Assembly (NCBI RefSeq): GCF_002160255.1
Contig: NZ_NFKF01000005.1
Coordinates: 1-64,000, forward strand
Source of the DNA: Olsenella sp. An188
GTDB taxonomy: Bacteria > Actinomycetota > Coriobacteriia > Coriobacteriales > Atopobiaceae
Direction of reading: 5' to 3'
DNA length: 64,000 bases
Shown: positions 10,625 to 19,573 of the stretch, piece by piece
Layout of the letters: the number at the start of each line of letters is the position of its first letter
Position numbering within the stretch: position 1 is the first letter of the stretch
The notes under the pieces: generated by a model
Told to the model about the DNA's origin: nothing
The model's database searches: none
Seen by the model: the letters and a program-made list of their open reading frames with translations, nothing else
Position numbers and translations under genes: made by a program

Positions 10625-11232
10625 GCGCCTCCCGTGGCCTGCTCCCAGATCTCCGCGCTGATGGTAACCCCCTCCTCGGGGAGCGTCCCGCACGCGACCT
10701 CGGCCCCCGTGTCGGAGTCCACGATGGCAAGCTCCACGCTCCAGTCCTGCCGGCCGTCAAAGATCTGCAGATAGCCACAGCCCCCGATGATCATGTAGAT
10801 GTCGACGCCGGCCTGGGTGTCGTCAACGAGGGAGGGAAGCGCCGTGACGCGCACGCTCCGCAGGTCGTCGCCCACCTCTGCCGAGATGACGCTCTGGCTG
10901 GAGCGCAGCGAGTCGAGGCGCTCCTCGATCTCGTCCTCCCAGGTCGCGACCTGCTCTAGAAGCTGATCGTCGGTGAGGGTGAGCAGGACGGCGCCGTCCT
11001 GCTCGACGGCGTCCACGGCCGCCGGGATGTCGCCCCCGCGGAAGTCCTCGACGACCTCATCCGCCTCGAGTCCGCAAAACGCAAGGAACGTCTCCGGGAA
11101 GAGCACGTGCACGGTCGCCTCCTCCGGGGGGTCGAGGTCTGCTGCGGGCTCGGCTGCGGGTGGGGTGGAGCACGAGCAGAGCCCCGCGCACAGCGCGGCG
11201 GACAGAAGGACGAAGGCGCGTCGGGATGTCAT
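10621..11232 (-). CDS. small secreted lipoprotein, unknown function
   Basis: This 203-residue protein carries a signal peptide with two N-terminal arginines, a hydrophobic stretch and a lipobox ending at Cys21 (GLCSC), followed by an acidic Pro/Ala linker. The rest is an acidic extracellular domain with no motif I recognise; two or three cysteines remain. The stop codon overlaps that of the convergent TPR protein gene. It probably sits on the outer face of the membrane. Confidence 0.75.
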   Translation of the reverse strand: MTSRRAFVLLSAALCAGLCSCSTPPAAEPAADLDPPEEATVHVLFPETFLAFCGLEADEVVEDFRGGDIPAAVDAVEQDGAVLLTLTDDQLLEQVATWEDEIEERLDSLRSSQSVISAEVGDDLRSVRVTALPSLVDDTQAGVDIYMIIGGCGYLQIFDGRQDWSVELAIVDSDTGAEVACGTLPEEGVTISAEIWEQATGGA

Positions 11233-11580
11233 GGTGGCTCCTTTCAGTATGCTGGAAGCCTACCACCTCCGGAGGCGCGCCCCTCCTGGCGTCGGTGGCC
11301 GGAGGGGCGATCGCCGCGGGGGGCGGGGACGGCGCCCCACCGCGCTTGGGACGACGCCCCACCGCGGTGCCTGGGACGGCGCATGGGAGCCTCCTGAGCT
11401 GCGCTTCTCTCGCCAGCAGCTGACCCATTTGGCCTGTGAGCTGGGGATTCACGTCACTCACACAATACGTTTCCCAGAAAGTCGAACGTCGCCCCCGCAC
11501 TTGTGCCTCAGGAGGCGTCAAGCCGCAACATCTGGGGTCTCACCGAGTCAGAAAACCGCTCAGACCCGTATTTCAACCAC
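11233..11580. other. gap without genes between the lipoprotein gene and mraZ
   Basis: About 350 bp. It holds three near-direct copies of GGGACGRCGCC at 11326, 11348 and 11373 in very GC-rich DNA, then a less GC-rich stretch from about 11400 leading to the mraZ promoter. I see no RNA gene or convincing ORF. Confidence 0.5.
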
Positions 11581-11620
11581 AAAGTGCAGCAAAGTGTTTT
11601 TTAGTGTCCCGAAGTGTGTC
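11581..11620 (+). promoter_or_regulatory. four MraZ-binding boxes in decameric spacing
   Basis: Four consecutive 10-bp units begin AAAGTG, AAAGTG, TTAGTG and GAAGTG at 11581, 11591, 11601 and 11611. Repeats of RNAGTG with 10-bp spacing are the known MraZ operator in Firmicutes and Mollicutes. They end just ahead of the -10 box, so bound MraZ would block or control its own promoter. Confidence 0.75.
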
Positions 11621-11628
11621 GCCTGCGC

Positions 11629-11634
11629 TATAGT
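11629..11634 (+). promoter_or_regulatory. -10 box TATAGT of the mraZ promoter
   Basis: TATAGT lies 50 bases upstream of the mraZ ATG. The -35 position falls inside the third and fourth MraZ boxes and has no consensus. An identical -10 box is used in front of the tRNA genes at 40923. Confidence 0.6.
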
Positions 11635-11684
11635 ATTCCCACGCTCCGGTCGGGGCTGGTTCTTCGTCTCGAAGGGAGGGTGGC

Positions 11685-12146
11685 ATGCTTGCCGGGTCGT
11701 ATCCGATGACCGTGGATGCCAAGGCTCGCGTCACCCTGCCCGCCGTCTTTCGCAAGCAGCTCGTTGAGGGCGACAAGAAGACGATATACCTTCTCCCGAT
11801 GAAGGAGTGCGTGAACGGCTTCACCCCAGCGGGTCTCGAGAAGTTCATCGACGGCCTCTTCATCGAGAACGGCGTGGACCGCTTCGACTCCCGCAGCCGC
11901 AAGGACGTTCAGCTGAAGTCCCGCCTGTGGGCGAGCGCCGTGGAGGTCGACATCGACTCCGCCGGCCGCGTCGCCCTCGGCAAGCTCGATGTCGCCAAGG
12001 CTGGCACGCGCGAGCGGCTCGGGCTCACGGCCGACGTCACGGTCGCGGGCGCCGGGGACCACTTCGAGGTGTGGAACACCGAGAGGTGGAACGCGACGCA
12101 GGAGAGCTTCGAGGACGAGCTCGACGCTCTGCTCTACCACGACTAG
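11685..12146 (+). CDS. mraZ: transcriptional regulator MraZ
   Basis: This is the first gene of the division and cell-wall cluster. The 153-residue protein has two SpoVT/AbrB-like swapped-hairpin domains, each with the DxKGR-type core (YPMTVDAKARVTLPAVFR near residue 5; DIDSAGRVALGKL near residue 88). MraZ forms a ring that binds tandem boxes upstream of its own operon, and such boxes are visible at 11581-11620. The SD GGGAGGGTGGC precedes the ATG. It is followed after 3 bases by rsmH. Confidence 0.95.
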   Translation: MLAGSYPMTVDAKARVTLPAVFRKQLVEGDKKTIYLLPMKECVNGFTPAGLEKFIDGLFIENGVDRFDSRSRKDVQLKSRLWASAVEVDIDSAGRVALGKLDVAKAGTRERLGLTADVTVAGAGDHFEVWNTERWNATQESFEDELDALLYHD

Positions 12147-12149
12147 GGG

Positions 12150-13145
12150 GTGAGGGTCTTGACAGCAGAATATCGGCACGTACCCGTGATGCTCGCCGAG
12201 GTCCTCGCCGAGCTCGACCCCCAGCCGGGGGAGGTGACCTGCGACTGCACGCTTGGAGGCGCGGGACACACCGTCGAGCTCGCGCGCCGCGTGGCCCCGG
12301 ACGGCCTGTCGCTTGGCATCGACCAGGACGACATGGCCCTCGCGGCGGCCACCGAGCGCATCGCGCGCGAGGTGCCCGAGGCGAGCGTCCGCACCCTCAG
12401 GGGCAACTTCGGGGACCTCGACGATCTTCTCGTCGAGGCGGAGGTGCCCGGGGTCGACTGCTTCCTGTTCGACCTCGGCGTATCGTCCCCCCAGCTCGAC
12501 ATCCCGGAGCGCGGCTTCTCGTACCACGAGGACGCGCCCTTGGACATGCGAATGAGTTCGGGTAACAACACCCTAACCGCAGCAGAGGTCGTGAACACCT
12601 ACAACGAAGCAGACCTCGCCCGAATCCTTCGCGTATACGGCGACGAGCGCTTTGCGTCCCGCATCGCGCGTCGCATCGTCGAGACCCGCGCCAAGGCGCC
12701 GATCGAGACCACGCTCCAGCTGGTAGAGGTCGTGAAGGCCGCGATTCCCGCGGCGGCGAGAAGGACCGGCGGGCACCCCGCCCGACGCACCTTCCAGGCG
12801 CTGCGCATCGAGGTCAACCACGAGCTCGACGTCCTCGACCGTGGCCTTCGCGCTGCGGTCCGATGGGCCAACCCGGGCGGGAGGATCTGCGTCATCTCCT
12901 ACCACTCCCTCGAGGACCGCATCGTGAAGCACGTCTTCTCGGAGCTCTCGCAGGGGTGCACCTGCCCGCCGGACCTTCCGGTCTGCGTGTGCGGCCACGT
13001 GCCGATAGTCAGGGTCAGGACCAAGAGGCCCCTCGTCGCCTCCGACGAGGAGGTCGCGGCCAACCCGAGGTCGCGCAGCGCCCTCATGCGCGTGGCGGTC
13101 AGGCTCGACGACCCCGGCGCGCCCCAGGGGGCAAGGAGGAGGTAG
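12150..13145 (+). CDS. rsmH: 16S rRNA (cytosine-1402-N4)-methyltransferase
   Basis: RsmH (MraW) methylates C1402 in the decoding centre of 16S rRNA. The 331 residues include the SAM-binding loop DCTLGGAGHT near residue 31, the FDLGVSSPQLD motif and the C-terminal ISYHSLEDRIVKH. Two starts are possible. GTG at 12150 sits directly on the purine-rich GGGGTGAGG. A TTG at 12159 would have that same sequence as a well-spaced SD and may be the true start. The gene belongs to the mraZ transcription unit. Confidence 0.95.
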   Translation: MRVLTAEYRHVPVMLAEVLAELDPQPGEVTCDCTLGGAGHTVELARRVAPDGLSLGIDQDDMALAAATERIAREVPEASVRTLRGNFGDLDDLLVEAEVPGVDCFLFDLGVSSPQLDIPERGFSYHEDAPLDMRMSSGNNTLTAAEVVNTYNEADLARILRVYGDERFASRIARRIVETRAKAPIETTLQLVEVVKAAIPAAARRTGGHPARRTFQALRIEVNHELDVLDRGLRAAVRWANPGGRICVISYHSLEDRIVKHVFSELSQGCTCPPDLPVCVCGHVPIVRVRTKRPLVASDEEVAANPRSRSALMRVAVRLDDPGAPQGARRR

Positions 13146-13368
13146 CCGGCGAGAGCCGTCTACATAGCAAACGAGGCACCACCGCACCACCAACGCACCC
13201 TAAACGCACCACCAACACGCAACGAACGTAGGAAACCACAGTCTGAACCAACCCTTAAGGTCGCTTAAGAACAACTTGAGACTAAGCATCAAGTAACCCT
13301 CAAGTTCCCAGCGTACCTGCCGTATCGTCAGCACGCGCGGCCAAGCCGCCCAAGAGCGAGGAATCGCA
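13146..13368. promoter_or_regulatory. ftsL leader with CTTAAG/CTCAAG array
   Basis: This is an unusually long gap inside the cluster. It begins with a run of CGCACCACCAAC-like repeats (13180-13225). Then come CTTAAG at 13254, CTTAAG at 13264, CTTGAG at 13275, ATCAAG at 13288 and CTCAAG at 13299, spaced 10, 11, 13 and 11 bp. The spacing suggests a multimeric regulator on one face of the helix. An internal promoter for ftsL is likely. Confidence 0.45.
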
Positions 13369-13860
13369 ATGAGGTACCAGGGATCCGAGGCATACAACAT
13401 GAGCGCGACCGAGGTCAGGCGCGAGCGCACCCAGGTGGAGCAGCGCCCGTCCTTCGAGGTCGTCACCGGCGGCGGGCTTGACGCCCGCGCCCGCGCCGGC
13501 GTCTCCCCGCGCTTCGTGGCCCGCGTCCGCGCCGTGGTGGCCCTCGCGGCGGTCCTCGTCGTCCTGGGCATGGCGCGCGTCGCCATCACCTCCGCCACGG
13601 TGGCGCTGCTCACCTCAAACGCCTCCCTCAGCGAGCAGATCAGCGAGGCGCAGACCCTGAACGAGCAGCTCAGGATCGAGCGCTCCGTCCTCTCGAGCAA
13701 CGCGCGCATCAGCCGCATCGCCACCCAGAACTACGGGATGGTGCTGCCCACCGAGTCCGTGCGCGTCACGCTCCAGGACGATTCGGCCGACGCGGCGGCC
13801 CCTGATGGGGAAGCTGCGCAGACGGGCGAAGATGCGGGCGCGCCCTCTGACGTGTCGTAG
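13369..13860 (+). CDS. ftsL: cell division protein FtsL
   Basis: This 163-residue bitopic protein is identified by position between rsmH and ftsI and by topology. A basic cytoplasmic N terminus of about 55 residues is followed by one transmembrane helix (VVALAAVLVVLGMARVAI). An extracytoplasmic coiled coil comes next (LLTSNASLSEQISEAQTLNEQL), ending in an acidic tail. FtsL pairs with FtsB/DivIC and activates the FtsW-FtsI synthase. The sequence itself is poorly conserved across species, as usual for FtsL. Confidence 0.85.
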   Translation: MRYQGSEAYNMSATEVRRERTQVEQRPSFEVVTGGGLDARARAGVSPRFVARVRAVVALAAVLVVLGMARVAITSATVALLTSNASLSEQISEAQTLNEQLRIERSVLSSNARISRIATQNYGMVLPTESVRVTLQDDSADAAAPDGEAAQTGEDAGAPSDVS

Positions 13861-13871
13861 ACTGGTTCCTC

Positions 13872-15659
13872 GTGAGCACAAGGGACAGACAGAGCCGCCC
13901 CAGGCGGAGCAACCATCCGGAGGCCTCGTACGACGAGGCCTCTCGTGCGCGATATCGCGTGAGGGCCTCGAGGCCCGGCGGCTCCGGCAGCGGGGGCGCC
14001 GACCACGGCCTCGCCGTGACCCGGCGCGCCTTCACCGCGCTTCTCGGCATCGTGGCGGCGCGCCTCGTGTGGCTCCAGCTCATCGACGGGCCCCGCCTCG
14101 CCGCCGCTGCGGCGGAGCAGACCACCAACGTCGCGACCCTGCGCGCCCGCCGCGGCACCATCTACGACCGCAACGGCAACGTCATCGCCATGAGCGAGGA
14201 CTGCAAGACCGTCTACGCCAACCCCAGCGTCGTGACGGACCCCTCGGGCGTCGCAGACGTGCTCGTGGACGAGCTCGGCGGCGAGAAGAGCGCCTTCATG
14301 GAGCTCCTCACCAAGGAGACCACCTTCGTCTACCTCAAGCGCCAGGTCGACACCGACGTGGCGTCCAGGATCTCCGAGCGGCTCTCCGAGCTCGAGCTCG
14401 AGGGGGTCTACTACCTCGACGACACGAAGCGCGTCTACCCCTACGGCAACGTGGGGGCGCAGGTGCTCGGCTACGTGGGCACCGAGGGGAAGGGCCTCTC
14501 GGGCCTCGAGCTCTACTACGACGACGTCCTCACCGGCACCGACGGCGAGATGATCATGGAGACCGGCGCCGACGGCACCCCCATCGCGGGAGGGGCCTCG
14601 AGCGTCACCGAGGCCAAGGACGGCACCGACCTCGTCATCTCGATCGACATCGACCTCCAGCAGGCCTGCGAGGAGATCATCCGCGAGGCGCCCGAGACCT
14701 ACGACGCGGCGTCGGGGTCGGTCATGGTCACCGACCCGCGGACCGGCGAGATCCTCGCCGCGTGCTCGACCCCGCTGCCCGACTTCTCCAACATCTCCGA
14801 CACCATGGAGGAGCTCAGCCTCAAGCTCGTCTCGAGCGCCTACGAGCCCGGCTCGGTCTTCAAGGTGCTCACGACCTCCATCGGCTTTGACCTGGGGCTG
14901 TTCAACCCCGACTCCGTCTACACCGTCCCCGCCGCGGTCCTGGTGGGCGACGACTACGTCACCGACGACGACAACCGCGACTACACCGAGGACATGGACG
15001 TCCGCGAGATGATGCGGCGCTCCTCCAACACGGCCATGTCGCTCCTGGTCCAGGACGTGATCGGCGCGCAGCGCTTCTCCGAGGGCGTGGCGCGCTACGG
15101 GATCGGGAGCGCGACCGGGATCGACTTCCCCGGCGAGACCGCCGGCATCGTCAAGTCCCTCGACGAGTACGACGGCGCGACGGCGGGCTCGATGGCCTTC
15201 GGCCAGGCGGTCTCCATCCCGATGGTCCAGCTCGTGCGCGCCTACAGCGCGGTGGCCAACGACGGCGTCCCGTCGACGCCCCACTTCCTCGTCTCCAAGG
15301 GCGGGGAGGAGGCCTCCTGGCCCCTCGGCGACCCGGTCATCTCCGCCGAGGCGGCCGACATGGAGACGAGCGTCATGCGCACCGTCATGGAGGAGGGAAC
15401 CGGCCGCAACGGCCAGGTGGAGGGCTACGACGTTGCGGGCAAGACGGGCACGGGCGAGCAGGCGTCCGAGGAGGGCGGCTACGGCGCGTACGACTTCACT
15501 GCGTCGCTGTGCGGCTTCGTCAACGCCGACTCCCCCGAGGCGCTCGTCTACGTGGGTCTGAACCACCTTCCGCACCTCGCCTCGGCCTCGGCGGCGAAGG
15601 TGTTCCACGACGTCATGGCCCAGACCGTCAGCATCATGGGCGTCAAGCCCGTTTCGTGA
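13872..15659 (+). CDS. ftsI: penicillin-binding protein 3, septal transpeptidase
   Basis: FtsI cross-links septal peptidoglycan. The 595 residues comprise a short basic N terminus, a membrane anchor (about 50-70), a pedestal domain containing RRGTIYDRNGNVIA and the transpeptidase domain. The catalytic motifs are SVFK with Ser328, SSN near 383 and KTG near 524. The start is a GTG 11 bases after ftsL, with only a weak SD. The N terminus (about 40 residues rich in Arg/Ser/Gly) is longer than in many homologues. Confidence 0.95.
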   Translation: MSTRDRQSRPRRSNHPEASYDEASRARYRVRASRPGGSGSGGADHGLAVTRRAFTALLGIVAARLVWLQLIDGPRLAAAAAEQTTNVATLRARRGTIYDRNGNVIAMSEDCKTVYANPSVVTDPSGVADVLVDELGGEKSAFMELLTKETTFVYLKRQVDTDVASRISERLSELELEGVYYLDDTKRVYPYGNVGAQVLGYVGTEGKGLSGLELYYDDVLTGTDGEMIMETGADGTPIAGGASSVTEAKDGTDLVISIDIDLQQACEEIIREAPETYDAASGSVMVTDPRTGEILAACSTPLPDFSNISDTMEELSLKLVSSAYEPGSVFKVLTTSIGFDLGLFNPDSVYTVPAAVLVGDDYVTDDDNRDYTEDMDVREMMRRSSNTAMSLLVQDVIGAQRFSEGVARYGIGSATGIDFPGETAGIVKSLDEYDGATAGSMAFGQAVSIPMVQLVRAYSAVANDGVPSTPHFLVSKGGEEASWPLGDPVISAEAADMETSVMRTVMEEGTGRNGQVEGYDVAGKTGTGEQASEEGGYGAYDFTASLCGFVNADSPEALVYVGLNHLPHLASASAAKVFHDVMAQTVSIMGVKPVS

Positions 15660-15676
15660 GAGCAGGGAGTAGCCAC

Positions 15677-17116
15677 ATGCTGAGCATGTCCGTACCAGAC
15701 ATCGCGCGCGTCACGGGCGCGGAGCTTCTCGTCGAGGGGACGCGCGACGTCTCGGGCGAGGTCGTCATCGACTCGCGCGCCGTGGGCGAGGGGGGCGTGT
15801 TCGTCGCCTTCGCCGGGGAGCGCGTCGACGGAAACGCCTACCTTGCCGGCGCCGCGCGCTCCGGGGCCGCGGCCGTCGTGGCCTCCGCTGAGCCCGCCCC
15901 CGAGGCCGTCAGCGCCGCGCGCGAGGCCGGGTGCGCCCTGCTGCGCGCGGAGGGAGGCGACTGCGAGGAGTTCCTCCTTCGCCTGGCGCGCGCCTGGCGC
16001 GAGCGCCACGGCGAGTGGGTCGTCGTGGGCGTGACGGGGTCGGTCGGCAAGACCACCACCAAGGACATGCTCGCCGCGGCCATCGGCTCGCAGCGCCGCT
16101 GCCACGCCACGGCCGGCAACCTCAACAACCTCATCGGCCTGCCCCTCACGGTGCTCTCCGCGCCCGAGGACAGCGAGGTGCTCGTCTGCGAGCTCGGCAT
16201 GAACCACTTCCACGAGATCGAGCGCATGGCGGCTTGCTGCACGCCCACGCTCGCCTGCGTCACCAACGTCGGCACGAGCCACATCGGGCTTCTCGGCAGC
16301 CGCGAGAACATCGCCCGGGCAAAGGCCGAGATCGTCTCCGGGATGCGCGCCCACGGCGAGCTCGCGCCCACGCTCGCGCTCATGAGCTCGGGGGACCTCA
16401 GCCCCTTCATCGCCGAGGGCTTCGCCGGGCCCGCCGGCGTCGACGTGCTGTGGGCGGGGTCGGCCGAGGGCGACGACGTGCGCGCCGTCGAGGCGGAGGC
16501 CGTGGGCGACGGCCGCTTCCGCGCGCTCGTGAGCTGCTCGGACGGCTGGAGTCGCCACGTCACCCCGTCCGTGCCCGGCAGGAAGGCCGTCGACGACATG
16601 CTGCTCGCCCTCGCGCTCGTCTGGCGCCTCGGCCTCGACCGCGACGTCGCCATGGACGCCGTCGAGCGCATGGCGGCCACCCACATGCGCCTCGAGGTCG
16701 TGGAGGCGCCCTGCGGTGCGCGCTTGATCGACGACTCCTACAACGCCGCCCCGGCCTCGATGGCCTCCTCGCTCGACGTGCTGTGCGACCTGCCCGGCGC
16801 CACCCGGCGCGTGGCGGTCCTCGGCGAGATGGGCGAGCTCGGCGACGAGGCGGCGCGCCTGCACGGCTACGTGGGCGCCTACGCCGCCGCCAAGGGCGTC
16901 GACCTGCTCGTGCTGGTCGGCGGCGAGCTCGCGGGCGAGATGGCCGAGGCCGCGCGCACGATGGGGCTCTCGGAGGACGCCATAGAGTGCTTCCCCAGCG
17001 TGGAGAGGGCGACGGAGGTCATGGCGCCCGTGCTCGGAGATGGTGATGTCGTGCTCGTCAAGGCCTCGCGCGCGGCGGGCCTCGACGCGTTTGTGAGGGG
17101 AGTGCTCGCCCGATGA
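15677..17116 (+). CDS. murF: UDP-MurNAc-tripeptide--D-Ala-D-Ala ligase
   Basis: MurF adds D-Ala-D-Ala to the UDP-MurNAc-tripeptide in the cytoplasm. The 479 residues show the Mur ligase ATP loop GVTGSVGKTTTKD at about 117-128, the NLNNLIGLP motif and the C-terminal DSYNAAPASM. The ATG at 15677 is chosen because it follows GGGAG and begins the conserved N-terminal domain (IDSRAVGEGGVFVAF). The stop overlaps the mraY start as ATGA. MurE is not present in this cluster and must be elsewhere. Confidence 0.95.
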   Translation: MLSMSVPDIARVTGAELLVEGTRDVSGEVVIDSRAVGEGGVFVAFAGERVDGNAYLAGAARSGAAAVVASAEPAPEAVSAAREAGCALLRAEGGDCEEFLLRLARAWRERHGEWVVVGVTGSVGKTTTKDMLAAAIGSQRRCHATAGNLNNLIGLPLTVLSAPEDSEVLVCELGMNHFHEIERMAACCTPTLACVTNVGTSHIGLLGSRENIARAKAEIVSGMRAHGELAPTLALMSSGDLSPFIAEGFAGPAGVDVLWAGSAEGDDVRAVEAEAVGDGRFRALVSCSDGWSRHVTPSVPGRKAVDDMLLALALVWRLGLDRDVAMDAVERMAATHMRLEVVEAPCGARLIDDSYNAAPASMASSLDVLCDLPGATRRVAVLGEMGELGDEAARLHGYVGAYAAAKGVDLLVLVGGELAGEMAEAARTMGLSEDAIECFPSVERATEVMAPVLGDGDVVLVKASRAAGLDAFVRGVLAR

Positions 17117-18144
17117 TCGGAATACCCGCCTATCCCACCTACCAGGTGTTTCTCGCCATCGCGATAGCCGCGGCCGTGACGGGGCTCGTGATGCCGCTGT
17201 TCATCCGCCTCATGCGCCACGAGGGCGTGGGCCAGCAGGTCCGCGCCGACGGCCCGCAGCGCCACCTCGTCAAGCAGGGCACCCCCACCATGGGCGGCAT
17301 CGTCATCCTCGTGGGCGTCCTCGTGGCCACCGCGCTCGTCGCGAGCTGGACGCCCGCGCTCATCCTCGCGGTGGCGGTCACGCTGCTCACCGGCTCGCTT
17401 GGCCTGCTCGACGACGTCGAGTCGGTCGCGCACGGCCGCTCGCTCGGCCTCACCCCCTCGCAGAAGATGGCCGGGCTCATCCTCGTCTCGGTGGGATTTT
17501 GCCTCGTGGCGGTCAACGCCTGCGGCATCTCGCCGGTCGTGAGCTTCCCCGGCGGGCTCGCCGTCGACCTCGGCGTGCTCACGAGCACCTTCGAGCTCGG
17601 CGACGCCACGGTGTCCGTCCCCTGGCTCTACCTCGTCTTCGTCTTCCTGCTCATGGCGGGCCTCTCCAACGCCGTTAACCTCACCGACGGCCTCGACGGC
17701 CTCGCCGGAGGCTGCACGATGGTCGTCATGCTGTTCATGGCCATGGTCGCCTACCGCTACGACGAGCTCGACCTCGCCATCTTCGCCGGCGCGATCGCGG
17801 GCGCCTGCGTGGGCTTTCTCTGGCACAACTGCTACCCCGCCTCGATCTTTATGGGCGACACGGGCTCGCTGGCCCTCGGCGCCGCCTTCGCCGCGCTTGC
17901 CGTGCTCACCAAGACCGAGGTCACCTCGCTCGTCATGGGCGGCCTTTTCATCTGCGAGGCCCTCTCCGTCATCATCCAGGTCGTGAGCTTCAAGCTCACG
18001 GGCAGGCGCGTCTTCCCCATGACCCCCATCCACCACAGCTTCGAGAAGATCGGCTGGGCCGAGAACAAGGTCGTGGTGCGCTTCTGGATCGTGTCGGCCG
18101 CCTTCGCGGCGCTCGGCTTCGCCCTGTACTTCCAGCTCGGCTAG
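17113..18144 (+). CDS. mraY: phospho-MurNAc-pentapeptide translocase
   Basis: MraY transfers phospho-MurNAc-pentapeptide to undecaprenyl phosphate, making lipid I. The 343-residue integral membrane protein has about ten helices. Family motifs are visible: GTPTMGG near residue 57, LLDDVES, NAVNLTDGLDGLAGG with the catalytic aspartates, and the C-terminal MTPIHHSFE. Its ATG overlaps the murF stop, and murD follows after 13 bases. Confidence 0.97.
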   Translation: MIGIPAYPTYQVFLAIAIAAAVTGLVMPLFIRLMRHEGVGQQVRADGPQRHLVKQGTPTMGGIVILVGVLVATALVASWTPALILAVAVTLLTGSLGLLDDVESVAHGRSLGLTPSQKMAGLILVSVGFCLVAVNACGISPVVSFPGGLAVDLGVLTSTFELGDATVSVPWLYLVFVFLLMAGLSNAVNLTDGLDGLAGGCTMVVMLFMAMVAYRYDELDLAIFAGAIAGACVGFLWHNCYPASIFMGDTGSLALGAAFAALAVLTKTEVTSLVMGGLFICEALSVIIQVVSFKLTGRRVFPMTPIHHSFEKIGWAENKVVVRFWIVSAAFAALGFALYFQLG

Positions 18145-18157
18145 GGGAGTGACGAGA

Positions 18158-19570
18158 ATGACCTCGACCTCGCACAGTCAGCTCGGCGACGTGCTCGTGC
18201 TCGGGCTCGGCCGCACCGGCGAGTCGGCGGCGCGCCACCTCGCGTCGCTCGTGCCCTCCCGGGTGAGCTCGGTGACCCTCTACGGGGGTGCCGACTCACG
18301 CCCCGGCGAGCGCTCGCGCGCGCTCGAGCTCGCGGGCGTCTCGGTCGTCACCGGGACCGAGGCGGTGGAGGGGAGCTACGACCTCGCGGTCGCCTCGCCG
18401 GGGATCCCGCTCGACTCGGCCTTCCTGCGCTCGGCGGCCGCCTGCTCGCGCGAGCTGGTCGGCGAGGTGGAGCTCGCCTTCCGCGAGAGCCCCGGGCGCT
18501 GGGTCGCGATCACGGGCACCAACGGCAAGACGACCACGACCTCGCTCACGACGCACCTCATGCGCGAGGCCGGCATGGCGGCGCGCTCCGTCGGCAACAT
18601 CGGCACCCCGCCGACCGAGGCCCTCGCCGACCGCGGGGAGGGCGAGTGGTTCGTCGCGGAGCTCTCGAGCTTCCAGCTCGCCACGACCGAGCGCCTGCGC
18701 CCGCGTGCGGCGGTGCTGCTCAACGTCACCCCCGACCACCTCGAGTGGCACCACACGATGGAGGCGTACGCCGCCGCCAAGGAGCGGGCCTTCGCCAACA
18801 TGGGCGCGGGCGACCTCGCCGTCGTCTCCGTCGACGACGCGTGGTGCCGCTCGGTCGCCGCGCGCTGCGAGGGGCGGGGCCTGCGCACCTGCGAGCTCTC
18901 CGTGGAGCGCGAGCCCGACTCCGCCTGCGCCGCCTTCCTGCGGCGGGACACGCTCGTGGTGCGCCTCGACGGCGTCGAGCACGCCCTCCTCGACAGGTCC
19001 GACCTCAAGATCTTCGGCCTGCACAACGCCCAGAACGCGCTCGCCGCCGCGTCGGTTGCCCTTGAGCTCGGCGCCTCGCCCGAGCGCGTCCGCGACGGCC
19101 TCGCGTCCTTCTCGCCGATCGAGCACAGGATCGAGCCGGCCGGCGAGGTGGGCGGGGTGCGCTACGTGAACGACTCCAAGGCCACCAACACCGACTCGGT
19201 CGAGAAGGCGCTCACGGCCTTCGACGCCGGAACCGTCGTGGTCCTGCTCGGCGGGCACGACAAGATGACCGACCTGTCCTCGCTCGCCGACGCCGCCTGC
19301 GCGCGCTGCCGCGTGGCGGTGTGCTTCGGCGAGGCGGGGCCGCGCATCGCCTGCGCCCTCGAGCGGGCGCGCGACGCCTCCGGGGCGCGCCTCGAGGTCC
19401 TGCGGGCGCCCCACCTGCGCGAGGCCTTCGACGCCGCCGTGCGCGCGGCGCGCCCGGGCGAGACGGTCCTGCTCTCCCCGGCGTGCTCGTCGTTCGACGA
19501 GTTTGCCAACATGGCCGAGCGCGGGCGGCTCTTCAAGGAGCTCGTCAGGCGCCTGGGCGAGGGGGCCTAG
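18158..19570 (+). CDS. murD: UDP-MurNAc-L-alanine--D-glutamate ligase
   Basis: MurD adds D-glutamate to UDP-MurNAc-L-Ala. The 470 residues carry a Rossmann-like N-terminal domain (VLGLGRTGESAA), the ATP loop ITGTNGKTTTTS at about 117-128, NVTPDHLEWH and VNDSKATNTDS. The ATG at 18158 is preferred to the in-frame GTG at 18149 because GGGGAGTG is spaced correctly for it. The ftsW gene follows after 3 bases. Confidence 0.95.
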   Translation: MTSTSHSQLGDVLVLGLGRTGESAARHLASLVPSRVSSVTLYGGADSRPGERSRALELAGVSVVTGTEAVEGSYDLAVASPGIPLDSAFLRSAAACSRELVGEVELAFRESPGRWVAITGTNGKTTTTSLTTHLMREAGMAARSVGNIGTPPTEALADRGEGEWFVAELSSFQLATTERLRPRAAVLLNVTPDHLEWHHTMEAYAAAKERAFANMGAGDLAVVSVDDAWCRSVAARCEGRGLRTCELSVEREPDSACAAFLRRDTLVVRLDGVEHALLDRSDLKIFGLHNAQNALAAASVALELGASPERVRDGLASFSPIEHRIEPAGEVGGVRYVNDSKATNTDSVEKALTAFDAGTVVVLLGGHDKMTDLSSLADAACARCRVAVCFGEAGPRIACALERARDASGARLEVLRAPHLREAFDAAVRAARPGETVLLSPACSSFDEFANMAERGRLFKELVRRLGEGA

Positions 19571-19573
19571 CGG

